64,000 nucleotides of DNA from Mycobacterium colombiense CECT 3035 (GTDB taxonomy: Bacteria; Actinomycetota; Actinomycetes; Mycobacteriales; Mycobacteriaceae), in assembly GCF_002105755.1 (NCBI RefSeq), contig NZ_CP020821.1:5517644-5581643 (forward strand). Direction: 5' to 3'. Positions 48,071 to 54,804 of this stretch are shown here, piece by piece. A program made the position numbers and the translations under genes. Below the pieces are notes generated by a model. That model worked only from the letters and a program-made list of their open reading frames with translations. It made no database searches and had not been told where the DNA came from. Every line of letters starts with the position of its first letter. The first letter of the stretch is position 1.

Positions 48071-49264
48071 ATGACGCATTTCGAAAAAGACGCGATCTTG
48101 TCCGGCATCGGGATCTCACGAATCGGGCGCCGCACCGGCATCCCGGGCCTGGAACTGACCATGGAGGCGGTGCGCACCGCCATCGACGATGCCGGGCTGG
48201 CCGCCGGCGACATCGACGGCATCGCCACGCTGGGTGACACACCCGCGGCCGACGTCAACGCCGAGCTCCGCATCGACGCCGCCGACTGCGGATCGGGCTT
48301 CGGCACCGGCGGCCTGCTTTCGCCGGTGATGTCGGCGTGCCGCGCGGTCTCCGAACGCCGCGCCCGCCACGTGGTGGTCTACCGGACGATCCAGATGCTC
48401 GGCGGCACCGTCCCGGTCAAGCAGGAAGAGAACGTACCGGCCCCGCCGTTGGCGCGCATGTTCGAGACTCCCGAAGGCGAGCCGAAGCCCGCCGTCGGGG
48501 CTATGGATGACGTGAACGATCTGGTTGCGGCGCATGCCTATTCGGCCGCCAACTGGCTGGCACTCAACTGCCGTCGCCACATGGATCTGTACGGGACCAC
48601 CAAGGAGCAGCTGGGCTGGATTGCGCTCAACGGCAGGCGCAACGCGGCGTTGAATCCCCGTGCGGTCTACCGGGATCCGATGACGATGGCCGACTACCTG
48701 GGCGCTCGGCTGGTATCCACCCCACTGGGCCTGCTGGATTGCGACGTCCCGATCGACGGCTCGATCGCGGTGGTGGTCTCGCATGCGGAGTACGCCGCGG
48801 ACTGTCCCCACCGCGCGGTGCGGGTGGAGGCGATCGGCGGGTCGGACGGGGCCGGCGGGTGGTTTCACCGCGCCGACTACCCGAAGATGGCGATGTCGGA
48901 CGCCACGGCGCAGATGTGGTCGCGCACGACGTTGAAGCCCGCCGACCTTCAGGTCGCCCAGCTCTACGACGGCTTCACCTACCTCACCCTGGCGTGGCTG
49001 GAAGCGCTGGGGGTCTGCGCCGACGGCGAGGGCGGCCCGTTTGTGGCGGGCGGGGAACGAATCGCGCGCGACGGGCAGCTGCCGCTGAACACCTACGGCG
49101 GCCAACTCTCGGCCGGTCGCATGCACGGCTACTGGGCGCTGCACGAAGGGTGCCTGCAGCTGCGCGGCGACGCGGGGGAGCGGCAGGTGTCGCGACGCCC
49201 CGAGGTGGGCGTCGTCTCCGTCGGCGGTGGGCCCGTCGCGGGGTGCATGCTGCTGACCTGTTGA
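48071..49264 (+). CDS. Thiolase-like (lipid-transfer/Ltp-type) protein, about 397 aa
   Basis: The thiolase fold is recognisable (ILSGIGISRIGRRTGIPGLELTMEAV at the start; VAQLYDGFTYLTLAWLEALG and LPLNTYGGQLSAGRMHGYW later). The usual catalytic Cys motif of condensing thiolases is absent; the equivalent region reads DCGSGFGTGG. This suits Ltp-type enzymes that cleave side-chain aldols together with a DUF35 partner. ATG 48071 or GTG 48065 are possible starts. The GntR gene begins 16 bases downstream. Confidence 0.85.
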   Translation: MTHFEKDAILSGIGISRIGRRTGIPGLELTMEAVRTAIDDAGLAAGDIDGIATLGDTPAADVNAELRIDAADCGSGFGTGGLLSPVMSACRAVSERRARHVVVYRTIQMLGGTVPVKQEENVPAPPLARMFETPEGEPKPAVGAMDDVNDLVAAHAYSAANWLALNCRRHMDLYGTTKEQLGWIALNGRRNAALNPRAVYRDPMTMADYLGARLVSTPLGLLDCDVPIDGSIAVVVSHAEYAADCPHRAVRVEAIGGSDGAGGWFHRADYPKMAMSDATAQMWSRTTLKPADLQVAQLYDGFTYLTLAWLEALGVCADGEGGPFVAGGERIARDGQLPLNTYGGQLSAGRMHGYWALHEGCLQLRGDAGERQVSRRPEVGVVSVGGGPVAGCMLLTC

Positions 49265-49280
49265 GCGACAGCGCAATCGG

Positions 49281-50738
49281 ATGACTGAGGAGCCACGGAC
49301 CGGCCAGGCCGACAAACTCGCTTCGATCCTCGCCCGCGACATCGAAGCCGATATCGTCCGCCGCGGCTGGGCGGTTGGCGAGTCGTTGGGCTCCGAACAG
49401 GCTCTGCAGCAGCGCTTCGGGGTGAGCCGGTCGGTGTTGCGGGAGGCGGTCCGCCTGGTCGAACACCATCAGGTCGCGCGGATGCGCCGCGGGCCCAACG
49501 GCGGGTTGTACATCTGCGAGCCCGATGCGGGCCCCGCCACCCGCGCCGTCGTCATCTATCTCGAATACCTGGGCACCACGCTGGGCGACCTGCTCAACGC
49601 GCGCCTGGTGCTCGAGCCGCTGGCGGCCTCGCTCGCCGCCGAGCGCATCGACGAGGCCGGCATCGCGCGGCTGCGGGCGGTGCTGGAGGGCGAACAGCAG
49701 TGGAAGCCCGGCCTGCCGGCGCCGCGCGACGAGTTCCACATGGCGCTGGCCGAGCAATCCAAAAACCCGGTGCTGCAACTGTTCATCAACGTGCTGATGC
49801 GGCTCACCACCCGCTACGCGTTGGCGTCGCGCACCGACTCGGCGACCGAGGCCATCGAGGCGGTCGACCATCTGCACGCGCACCACTCCGCGATCGTCGC
49901 GGCCGTCACGGCCGGCGATTCGGCGCGCGCCAAGACGCTGTCCGAACGACACGTCGAGGCCGTCACCGCCTGGCTGCAGCAGCACCACGCGGGCGACGGG
50001 AGGCGAGGCCACCAGAGGCGTCGGCGGCTCGATTCCGAGGCGCCCCGGGGAAAGCTGGCCGAGATGCTGGCCGTCACCATCGGCGACGACATCGCCGCGA
50101 GCGGCTGGCGGGTGGGTTCGGTCTTCGGCACCGAGGCGGCCCTGCTGGAGCGCTACCGGGTGAGCCGCGCGGTGCTGCGCGAGGCGGTGCGGCTGCTCGA
50201 ATACCACTCGATAGCCCGCATGCGCCGCGGGCCCGGCGGCGGGCTGGTCATCGCCCGACCCGCGGCGCAGGCCAGCATCGACACGATCGCGTTGTACCTG
50301 CAGTATCGCGACCCCAGCCGGGAAGACCTGCGCTGCGTCCGCGACGCGATCGAGATCGACAACCTCGCCAAGGTCGTCAAGCGCCTGGGCGAACCCGAGG
50401 TGGCGTCGTTCCTGGCCACCCATCGGTCCGGGCTGCCACAAAATTCCCGCCCGACGGCCGACGACGTGCGGCGGGCGATCGCCGAGGAGTTCGACTTCCA
50501 CGTCGGGCTGGCACAGCTTGCCGGCAACGCGCTGCTGGACCTGTTCCTGCGGATCATCGTCGAGCTGTTCCGCAGGCACTGGTCGAGCACCGGGCAGGCC
50601 CTGCCGACCTGGTCGGACGTGCTGGCCGTGCACCACGCTCACCTGCGGATCGTCGAGGCGGTCGAGGTGGCCGACGAGAGCGTCGCCTCGTATCGCCTCC
50701 GCCGCCATCTCGACGCGGCCGCCTCGTGGTGGCTGTAG
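49281..50738 (+). CDS. Tandem-duplicated GntR/FadR-family regulator, 485 aa
   Basis: Two complete FadR-like units are joined head to tail. Each has a winged helix (about 15-80 and 258-322; FGVSRSVLREAVRLVEHHQVARMRRGPNGG is repeated with small changes in the second) and a helical ligand domain. Since FadR-type proteins bind DNA as dimers, this chain may be a built-in dimer. The homologue is Rv3060c (490 aa). It probably senses acyl-CoA and controls the surrounding fadE22/DUF35/thiolase genes. Confidence 0.9.
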   Translation: MTEEPRTGQADKLASILARDIEADIVRRGWAVGESLGSEQALQQRFGVSRSVLREAVRLVEHHQVARMRRGPNGGLYICEPDAGPATRAVVIYLEYLGTTLGDLLNARLVLEPLAASLAAERIDEAGIARLRAVLEGEQQWKPGLPAPRDEFHMALAEQSKNPVLQLFINVLMRLTTRYALASRTDSATEAIEAVDHLHAHHSAIVAAVTAGDSARAKTLSERHVEAVTAWLQQHHAGDGRRGHQRRRRLDSEAPRGKLAEMLAVTIGDDIAASGWRVGSVFGTEAALLERYRVSRAVLREAVRLLEYHSIARMRRGPGGGLVIARPAAQASIDTIALYLQYRDPSREDLRCVRDAIEIDNLAKVVKRLGEPEVASFLATHRSGLPQNSRPTADDVRRAIAEEFDFHVGLAQLAGNALLDLFLRIIVELFRRHWSSTGQALPTWSDVLAVHHAHLRIVEAVEVADESVASYRLRRHLDAAASWWL

Positions 50739-50868
50739 AAAACGCGCTCGCCGGGCGGCTCCGGTGAGGCGAATGCAAATGTGATCTGTTGCGCGGTATA
50801 GCGAAGGCCCGTCTGGGGTACTGGAAGGGAGGGACGGCGTCAGCCGACCCAGCAGGGGGTTGGCGTAA

Positions 50869-51861
50869 GTGATCGAAAGCGAGAGCGCTGAAGTGACGGC
50901 GGACAGCGAAACCAGACAATACGGTTTCGTCCACTCCGCATCGATTTATCACTCTCAGCAGGAGTTTTTGGATTTGGTGGGCCGCTTCGTCAGCGACGGT
51001 TTGGCGCTGGACGAGGCGGTGCTGCTCGCCGTGCCTGCCGAGGCACTGGCGCTGCTGCACGACGAGTTGTACGCCGGCGGCGACTTGCCCGCCGACGTGC
51101 GCATGGTTGACATCACCGAGGTGGCCCGCAATCCGAGCCGGTTCATGGCGATGGAGGGTGCGTTCATCGACGAACACCCGGACCAACGGGTCCGGATCGT
51201 CAGCCAGCTCGCATGGCCCGGCCGCAGCGACGAGGAGTTCGTCTCCTGCATCGAGCACGAAGCGCTCGTCAACGAGGCGATGGACGGCTACCCGGCCACC
51301 AGTTTGTGCCTCTACGACGCGAGCCGGCTCCGCGACGAGGTGCTGTCGAATGCGCGCGCGACGCATCCGATGCTGTGGGAAGGCGGTGCGCTGCAGAGCA
51401 GCCCGAACTACGCCCCCAGGGACGTCCTGGAACGCTGCAACCAGCCGCTGGCGGCCGGTCCCGGCGCGGTCACCTACATGGTCCGCAAGTCGGCCGACCT
51501 GCGCCCGGCCCGATCCTTTGCCGTCGACTACGCCGGCTGGATGGGGCTCTCGCAGGAGAGCACCGAGGATCTGCAGCTGGTCGCCACCGAGCTGGCCACC
51601 AACAGCCTGATGTACACCGGCGGCGCGTGCCGGTTGGCGTTCTGGCAGGACGACGGGCACCTGGTCTGCGAGGCACGCGACACCGGGCGATTCGACGACC
51701 CGATGGTGGGCCGCCTGGACCCGGGCCCGTGCGGCCCCGCGAGTCGCGGCCTGTACCTGGTCAACGCCATCTCGGACCTGGTGCGAACCCACACCACCAG
51801 AACCGGCACGACGATTCAGGCGTATCTGCGGTTCGAGTCCGCCGCCAACCCGGCCGGCTAG
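50869..51861 (+). CDS. MEDS sensor domain plus HATPase (anti-sigma-like) protein, 330 aa
   Basis: Residues about 20-185 form a MEDS-type sensory domain (HSASIYHSQQEFLDLVGRFV start). Residues about 205-325 are a GHKL ATPase of the RsbW/anti-sigma type (ELATNSLMYTGG as N-box, ARDTGRF, SRGLYLVNAISD). Such proteins link a signal to a sigma-factor partner switch. The GTG start at 50869 follows GGGGGTT. The stop codon TAG (51859-51861) lies inside the target-site duplication of the neighbouring IS element, so the gene remains intact. Confidence 0.88.
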   Translation: MIESESAEVTADSETRQYGFVHSASIYHSQQEFLDLVGRFVSDGLALDEAVLLAVPAEALALLHDELYAGGDLPADVRMVDITEVARNPSRFMAMEGAFIDEHPDQRVRIVSQLAWPGRSDEEFVSCIEHEALVNEAMDGYPATSLCLYDASRLRDEVLSNARATHPMLWEGGALQSSPNYAPRDVLERCNQPLAAGPGAVTYMVRKSADLRPARSFAVDYAGWMGLSQESTEDLQLVATELATNSLMYTGGACRLAFWQDDGHLVCEARDTGRFDDPMVGRLDPGPCGPASRGLYLVNAISDLVRTHTTRTGTTIQAYLRFESAANPAG

Positions 51862-51862
51862 G
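51857..51862. repeat. Target-site duplication GCTAGG, left copy
   Basis: Direct repeat of the bases at 52957-52962 flanking the IS element. It contains the stop codon of the MEDS/HATPase gene. Confidence 0.85.
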
Positions 51863-52956
51863 TGTCGTGACCCGCGAGGTTGTTAACGGCGTGCCTGCTT
51901 GAAAGTGGGAGGACCTCCTGACGGAGTGGATGTGTCTGGCATTCACCCGTAGGAGGTCCTTGTGTCTCACGCTAACGCCCGTACCAATGTGTTCGCTCGT
52001 CGGCTGATTGTTGAGCGTGTCGCCGCCGGGTGGCCGGCCGCGCATGTGGCTGAGCAACTGGGGATTTCGCGGGCGACGGTGTACAAGTGGTTGCGCCGAT
52101 ATGCCCAGGGCGGCATTGCCGCGCTGGCTGACCGTTCGTCACGGCCGATCCAGATGCCCAACCGCACCAGCCATCGGGTCGAGCAGAAGGTGCTCGCCGC
52201 CCGCCGACGCCGTAAGCGTGGCGCTGTGGTGCTTGCCGCCGAACTGGATCTGAATCCCTCGACGGTCGGGCGAATCCTGGCGCGCCACCAGATGCCGCAT
52301 CTAAGTGCCATCGACCCGATCACCGGCGAGGCGGTGCGCTGCTCTTCGCGCAGCGCCAACCGCTACGAACACCCCACGCCAGGGGCCATGGTCCATGTCG
52401 ACGTCAAAAAGCTCGGCCGCATCCCTTCAGGCGGTGGCTGGCGGCTGCACGGCCGCGACGCCGCGGTCTCAGTTACCCACCGGCACAAGAAGACCAAGAT
52501 CGGCTACGACTACGTCCACACCGCCATCGATGACTACACCCGGCTGGCCTACAGCGAAGTGCTCTCCGACGAGAAGGACCCGACGTGCGCTGGGTTTCTC
52601 CACCGGGCACTGGCCTGGTTCGCCGCCCACGGCGTGCGCGTGCGTCGGTTACTGACCGACAACGCGTTGGTCTACCGACACGGCACCGACTGGGGCTGGG
52701 TTTGTTCGGCCTGGCAGCTCAAACGCCGATTCAGCAAGCCCGGCTGTCCCTGGACCAACGGCAAAGCAGAACGCTTCAACCGGACCCTGCTCAACGAATG
52801 GGCCTACGCCCGGCCCTGGACCAACAACACCCTGCGCAGACGCGGTCTTGACCAATTCCTTCGCCGCTACAACACTCGACGAGGCCACTCCGCCCTCGGC
52901 GGACGACCACCAATCAGCCGACTCGCTGCCTGACAACAACGTGTCAGGTCACGACA
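51863..52956 (+). mobile_element. Complete IS481-family insertion sequence, 1094 bp
   Basis: The terminal inverted repeats start TGTCGTGACC at both ends (51863 on plus, 52956 on minus) and match at about 18 of the first 22 positions. A perfect 6-bp target duplication GCTAGG flanks the element (51857-51862 and 52957-52962). One transposase gene fills it. Intact ends, an intact transposase and an exact duplication point to a recent insertion. Confidence 0.93.
51962..52933 (+). CDS. IS481-family transposase, 323 aa
   Basis: An N-terminal helix-turn-helix (about 20-60, HVAEQLGISRATVYKWLRRY) is followed by an rve-type catalytic core with the DDE triad D147 (HVDVKKLG), D233 (LLTDNA) and E270 (TNGKAERFNRTL), then the usual GHSALGGRPPISRL C-terminus. 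AGGAGG precedes the ATG. Full length with no disruption, so probably active. Confidence 0.95.
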   Translation: MSHANARTNVFARRLIVERVAAGWPAAHVAEQLGISRATVYKWLRRYAQGGIAALADRSSRPIQMPNRTSHRVEQKVLAARRRRKRGAVVLAAELDLNPSTVGRILARHQMPHLSAIDPITGEAVRCSSRSANRYEHPTPGAMVHVDVKKLGRIPSGGGWRLHGRDAAVSVTHRHKKTKIGYDYVHTAIDDYTRLAYSEVLSDEKDPTCAGFLHRALAWFAAHGVRVRRLLTDNALVYRHGTDWGWVCSAWQLKRRFSKPGCPWTNGKAERFNRTLLNEWAYARPWTNNTLRRRGLDQFLRRYNTRRGHSALGGRPPISRLAA

Positions 52957-52962
52957 GCTAGG
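52957..52962. repeat. Target-site duplication GCTAGG, right copy
   Basis: Right-hand copy of the 6-bp duplication made on IS insertion; see 51857-51862. Confidence 0.85.
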
Positions 52963-52982
52963 ACGCAGCTGTAGAAAAAATA

Positions 52983-53017
52983 GCGACCCGCCGAGACCGC
53001 AGGTCCCCACGGGTCGC
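52983..53017 (-). terminator. Terminator of the first small lipoprotein gene
   Basis: GCGACCCG (52983-52990) pairs with CGGGTCGC (53010-53017). Read on the minus strand it is followed by TATTTTTT, a good intrinsic terminator 14 bases after the lipoprotein stop. The left arm and its flank (CCCGCCGAGAC) resemble the hairpin at 53623-53655. Confidence 0.8.
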
Positions 53018-53030
53018 TTGCCCTTTTCGG

Positions 53031-53252
53031 TCAGAGGCCGAGCGCGCCGGTGATCCCGCCGACGATCCCGCCGACCGTGCCACCGACGGTGCCGCCGACC
53101 GTACCGCCGGTGGTGCCGCCCAACGTGCCCCCGGTGGTAGTTCCGGCGGTGGTCCCACTTACCAGGCACCCGGTCGGCGCGAACAACACCACGACGAATC
53201 CCGCGGCGGCCGCGGTCGCTTTGACGACCTTCTTCGTCCTCGTTGAATTCAT
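53031..53252 (-). CDS. Small glycine/threonine-rich lipoprotein (copy 1), 73 aa
   Basis: A basic N-terminus (STRTKKVVKA), a hydrophobic helix, and a lipobox-like APTGC (Cys about 28) mark a lipoprotein precursor. The mature part is nearly all Gly, Thr and Val, built of GGT and GGTVGG repeats, and ends GGITGALGL. AAAGGA lies 8 bases before the ATG. It is similar in plan to the protein at 53668, whose end reads GGLIGSLGL. Function unknown; likely surface-exposed. Confidence 0.75.
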   Translation of the reverse strand: MNSTRTKKVVKATAAAAGFVVVLFAPTGCLVSGTTAGTTTGGTLGGTTGGTVGGTVGGTVGGIVGGITGALGL

Positions 53253-53510
53253 TACCACATCCTTTCATTTGGAGGGCGTGGGCCCGCCGTAAGCCGTCCG
53301 ATTTAACGGATGTTACAACGACTATTAAACACACGTAAAGACTCAATTTACATTTGGCGTCGGGCGTGCTGCGGGCATACGGATCGGAACCAATTGGCCT
53401 CTGTTGCAGCACTATTCGGAGCTAGGCGCGTACGGGGAACGTCGCATTCACGCCGCATGATCAACAAACAACGGCGCGGGACAGGCGGCGCCGATAAACG
53501 GCAATTGGCA

Positions 53511-53545
53511 GCGCAATAGCGCCATTTATTCCGCTGCTATTGCGC
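53511..53545. repeat. 10-bp perfect inverted repeat
   Basis: GCGCAATAGC (53511-53520) faces GCTATTGCGC (53536-53545) over 15 bases, in the 370-base non-coding stretch between the two lipoprotein genes. The rest of that stretch (53253-53622) shows no gene. It could be an operator or an RNA hairpin. Confidence 0.55.
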
Positions 53546-53622
53546 GCTTAATCCCGGCCGGAGTCGGGTGCGAGATTCTCCGTCATCCCGGTGCGCTGGA
53601 TGGACGAAGTGAGTGAGGAATG

Positions 53623-53655
53623 GCGTCCCGCCGAGACGATGTCGCGGCGGGACGC
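53623..53655. terminator. Hairpin at the end of the second lipoprotein gene
   Basis: GCGTCCCGCCG (53623-53633) pairs perfectly with CGGCGGGACGC (53645-53655), 11 bp, followed by TTTTC on the plus strand. It lies 12 bases after the lipoprotein stop on the minus strand. It is related in sequence to the terminator at 52983-53017. Confidence 0.7.
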
Positions 53656-53667
53656 TTTTCAATCGGA

Positions 53668-53856
53668 TTAAAGGCCGAGGCTGCCGATGAGTCCGCCTAG
53701 GCCGCCGACGCCAGCGCCTCCGCTTCCGCCGATAAGTCCCGAGCCGCCGGCGCCGCCGGTGACCGTCGTCGCGCAACCCGGTACTGCTAACACCGCGGCC
53801 ACCCCGACGGCCGCTGCGGCAGCTTTGAGGGTTTTCTTGGTGCTCTTCGCCTTCAT
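53668..53856 (-). CDS. Small glycine-rich lipoprotein (copy 2), 62 aa
   Basis: MKAKSTKKTLKAAAAAVG is a lysine-rich signal region, followed by the lipobox AVPGC (Cys about 28). The mature part is about 34 residues, more than half Gly, ending GGLIGSLGL. GGAAGG lies 7 bases before the ATG. It has the same plan, length and terminator type as the gene at 53031, so the pair is probably a local duplication. Function unknown. Confidence 0.75.
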   Translation of the reverse strand: MKAKSTKKTLKAAAAAVGVAAVLAVPGCATTVTGGAGGSGLIGGSGGAGVGGLGGLIGSLGL

Positions 53857-54051
53857 GATCGTGCCTTCCAGGTGAGGGGTAGTTGAACAGCCGTCTAATT
53901 GACTGCTGTCCCGCGACATACCCCCTGTTAAACACGCGTAAACCAAACTTTTCGAATTATTTTCTATATTTTTTTGTACGGTCCGTTTGTGCCGCTCACC
54001 AGCGGTTTGCGGGCGGCGAAGGAAGTTGCAGAAACCCTGACCTGGCGTCTA

Positions 54052-54114
54052 ATGTCGACGCTCGTGCGTCTTTTCGAGCGTGTGGTGGTAGCTAGCACCC
54101 GCAGCGGGGTCTGA
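54052..54114 (+). CDS. Putative Val-rich leader peptide, 20 aa
   Basis: The reading frame ATG to TGA encodes MSTLVRLFERVVVASTRSGV. It has five Val, three in a row (codons at 54082-54090), plus two Leu. Its last codons lie inside the first arm of a long hairpin, and the next gene encodes a LeuA-type feedback domain. This is the layout of a ribosome-mediated attenuator for branched-chain amino acids. No strong ribosome binding site precedes it. Confidence 0.6.
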   Translation: MSTLVRLFERVVVASTRSGV

Positions 54115-54148
54115 TCCTGACCGACCCCCGCTGTGGGTCGGAAGCTAC
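54088..54148 (+). promoter_or_regulatory. Candidate attenuator with competing hairpins
   Basis: The 13-base arm starting ACCCGCAG (54097-54109) pairs with the arm starting CCCCGCTG (54126-54138), with one G-U pair. GTAGCT (54088-54093, within the Val-Ala codons) can pair with AGCTAC (54143-54148). An alternative hairpin pairs CCGACCC (54121-54127) with GGGTCGG (54135-54141). Ribosome position on the leader peptide would choose among them. No T-run was seen, so control could act on translation instead. Confidence 0.55.
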
Positions 54149-54188
54149 TGCCGTCGGTCGCTCCTGCTGACCAGAGAAGACCGGCACC

Positions 54189-54713
54189 ATGACTCTTCCC
54201 GAGCGCAATCGGCTCGACAATCTCGAATCCGCCAGCACGTGGTTTGGCGACCGCTTCGGCGTCGCGCTGCCGCTCGGCCTGCGCGAGCAAGCCGACGCCA
54301 TGTCCTGGGCGGGCTTCGTCGCGACCTATGGGCGCAACGCCGGCCCGCTACGGCTGGGCCACTGGCAGTGCGCCGACGACGCTCGCGGCGCGGCCCGACT
54401 GGGCCCGCAGCCCCGTGACTTCCGGGCCGTGATCGCCGTCGGCGATCGGATCAGCTCCGTCAGCGCCGCCGCATCGGGGCCGATCGCCGCGCTGACCGCG
54501 ATGCTGCACGAGCGGGGGATCACGGTCGAGATCGTGAACTTCCATCAGATGCGCTCCGCAGCCGGCAGCGCGACTTTCATCCGCGGCGGCGACGGCGTCC
54601 GCACCGAGTGGGCGATGGGCTGGGCGGACGATCCGACGCAGTCGGCACTGAGCGCCGTGATCGCCTGCGCCAACCGGCTATTCGCCGCCCGGTGCGGCGG
54701 GCCCGACCAATAG
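54189..54713 (+). CDS. Stand-alone LeuA-type allosteric domain protein, 174 aa
   Basis: The C-terminal part (about 85-170) follows the regulatory-domain pattern of 2-isopropylmalate synthase: SGPIAALTAMLHERGITVEI, then GSATFI, then an ending of the type SALSAVIACANRL. The catalytic TIM barrel is absent. The first ~80 residues (SWAGFVATYGRNAGPLRLGHW) are not assigned. It may bind leucine or act as a subunit or modulator of a LeuA-like enzyme. The upstream leader peptide suggests control by branched-chain amino acid supply. Confidence 0.72.
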   Translation: MTLPERNRLDNLESASTWFGDRFGVALPLGLREQADAMSWAGFVATYGRNAGPLRLGHWQCADDARGAARLGPQPRDFRAVIAVGDRISSVSAAASGPIAALTAMLHERGITVEIVNFHQMRSAAGSATFIRGGDGVRTEWAMGWADDPTQSALSAVIACANRLFAARCGGPDQ

Positions 54714-54715
54714 GT

Positions 54716-54759
54716 GAGTTTCATGTGCGCTGGCGCCGTTGACAGCGCACATGAAACTC
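54716..54759. terminator. 17-bp perfect hairpin between convergent genes
   Basis: GAGTTTCATGTGCGCTG (54716-54732) is exactly complementary to 54743-54759, with a 10-base loop. It starts three bases after the LeuA-like stop and ends 45 bases before the CYP136 stop. This suggests a bidirectional terminator or a small dispersed repeat. Confidence 0.75.
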
Positions 54760-54804
54760 GACCCCTGCCGCGACGGCGGCGACTCGGCCTGCCGTCGCGG
54801 ACGT

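Noticed and set aside
53031..53252. PE/PPE or PE_PGRS protein, suggested by Gly-rich repeats
   Set aside because: There is no PE domain; the N-terminus is a lipoprotein signal with a lipobox and the protein is very short.
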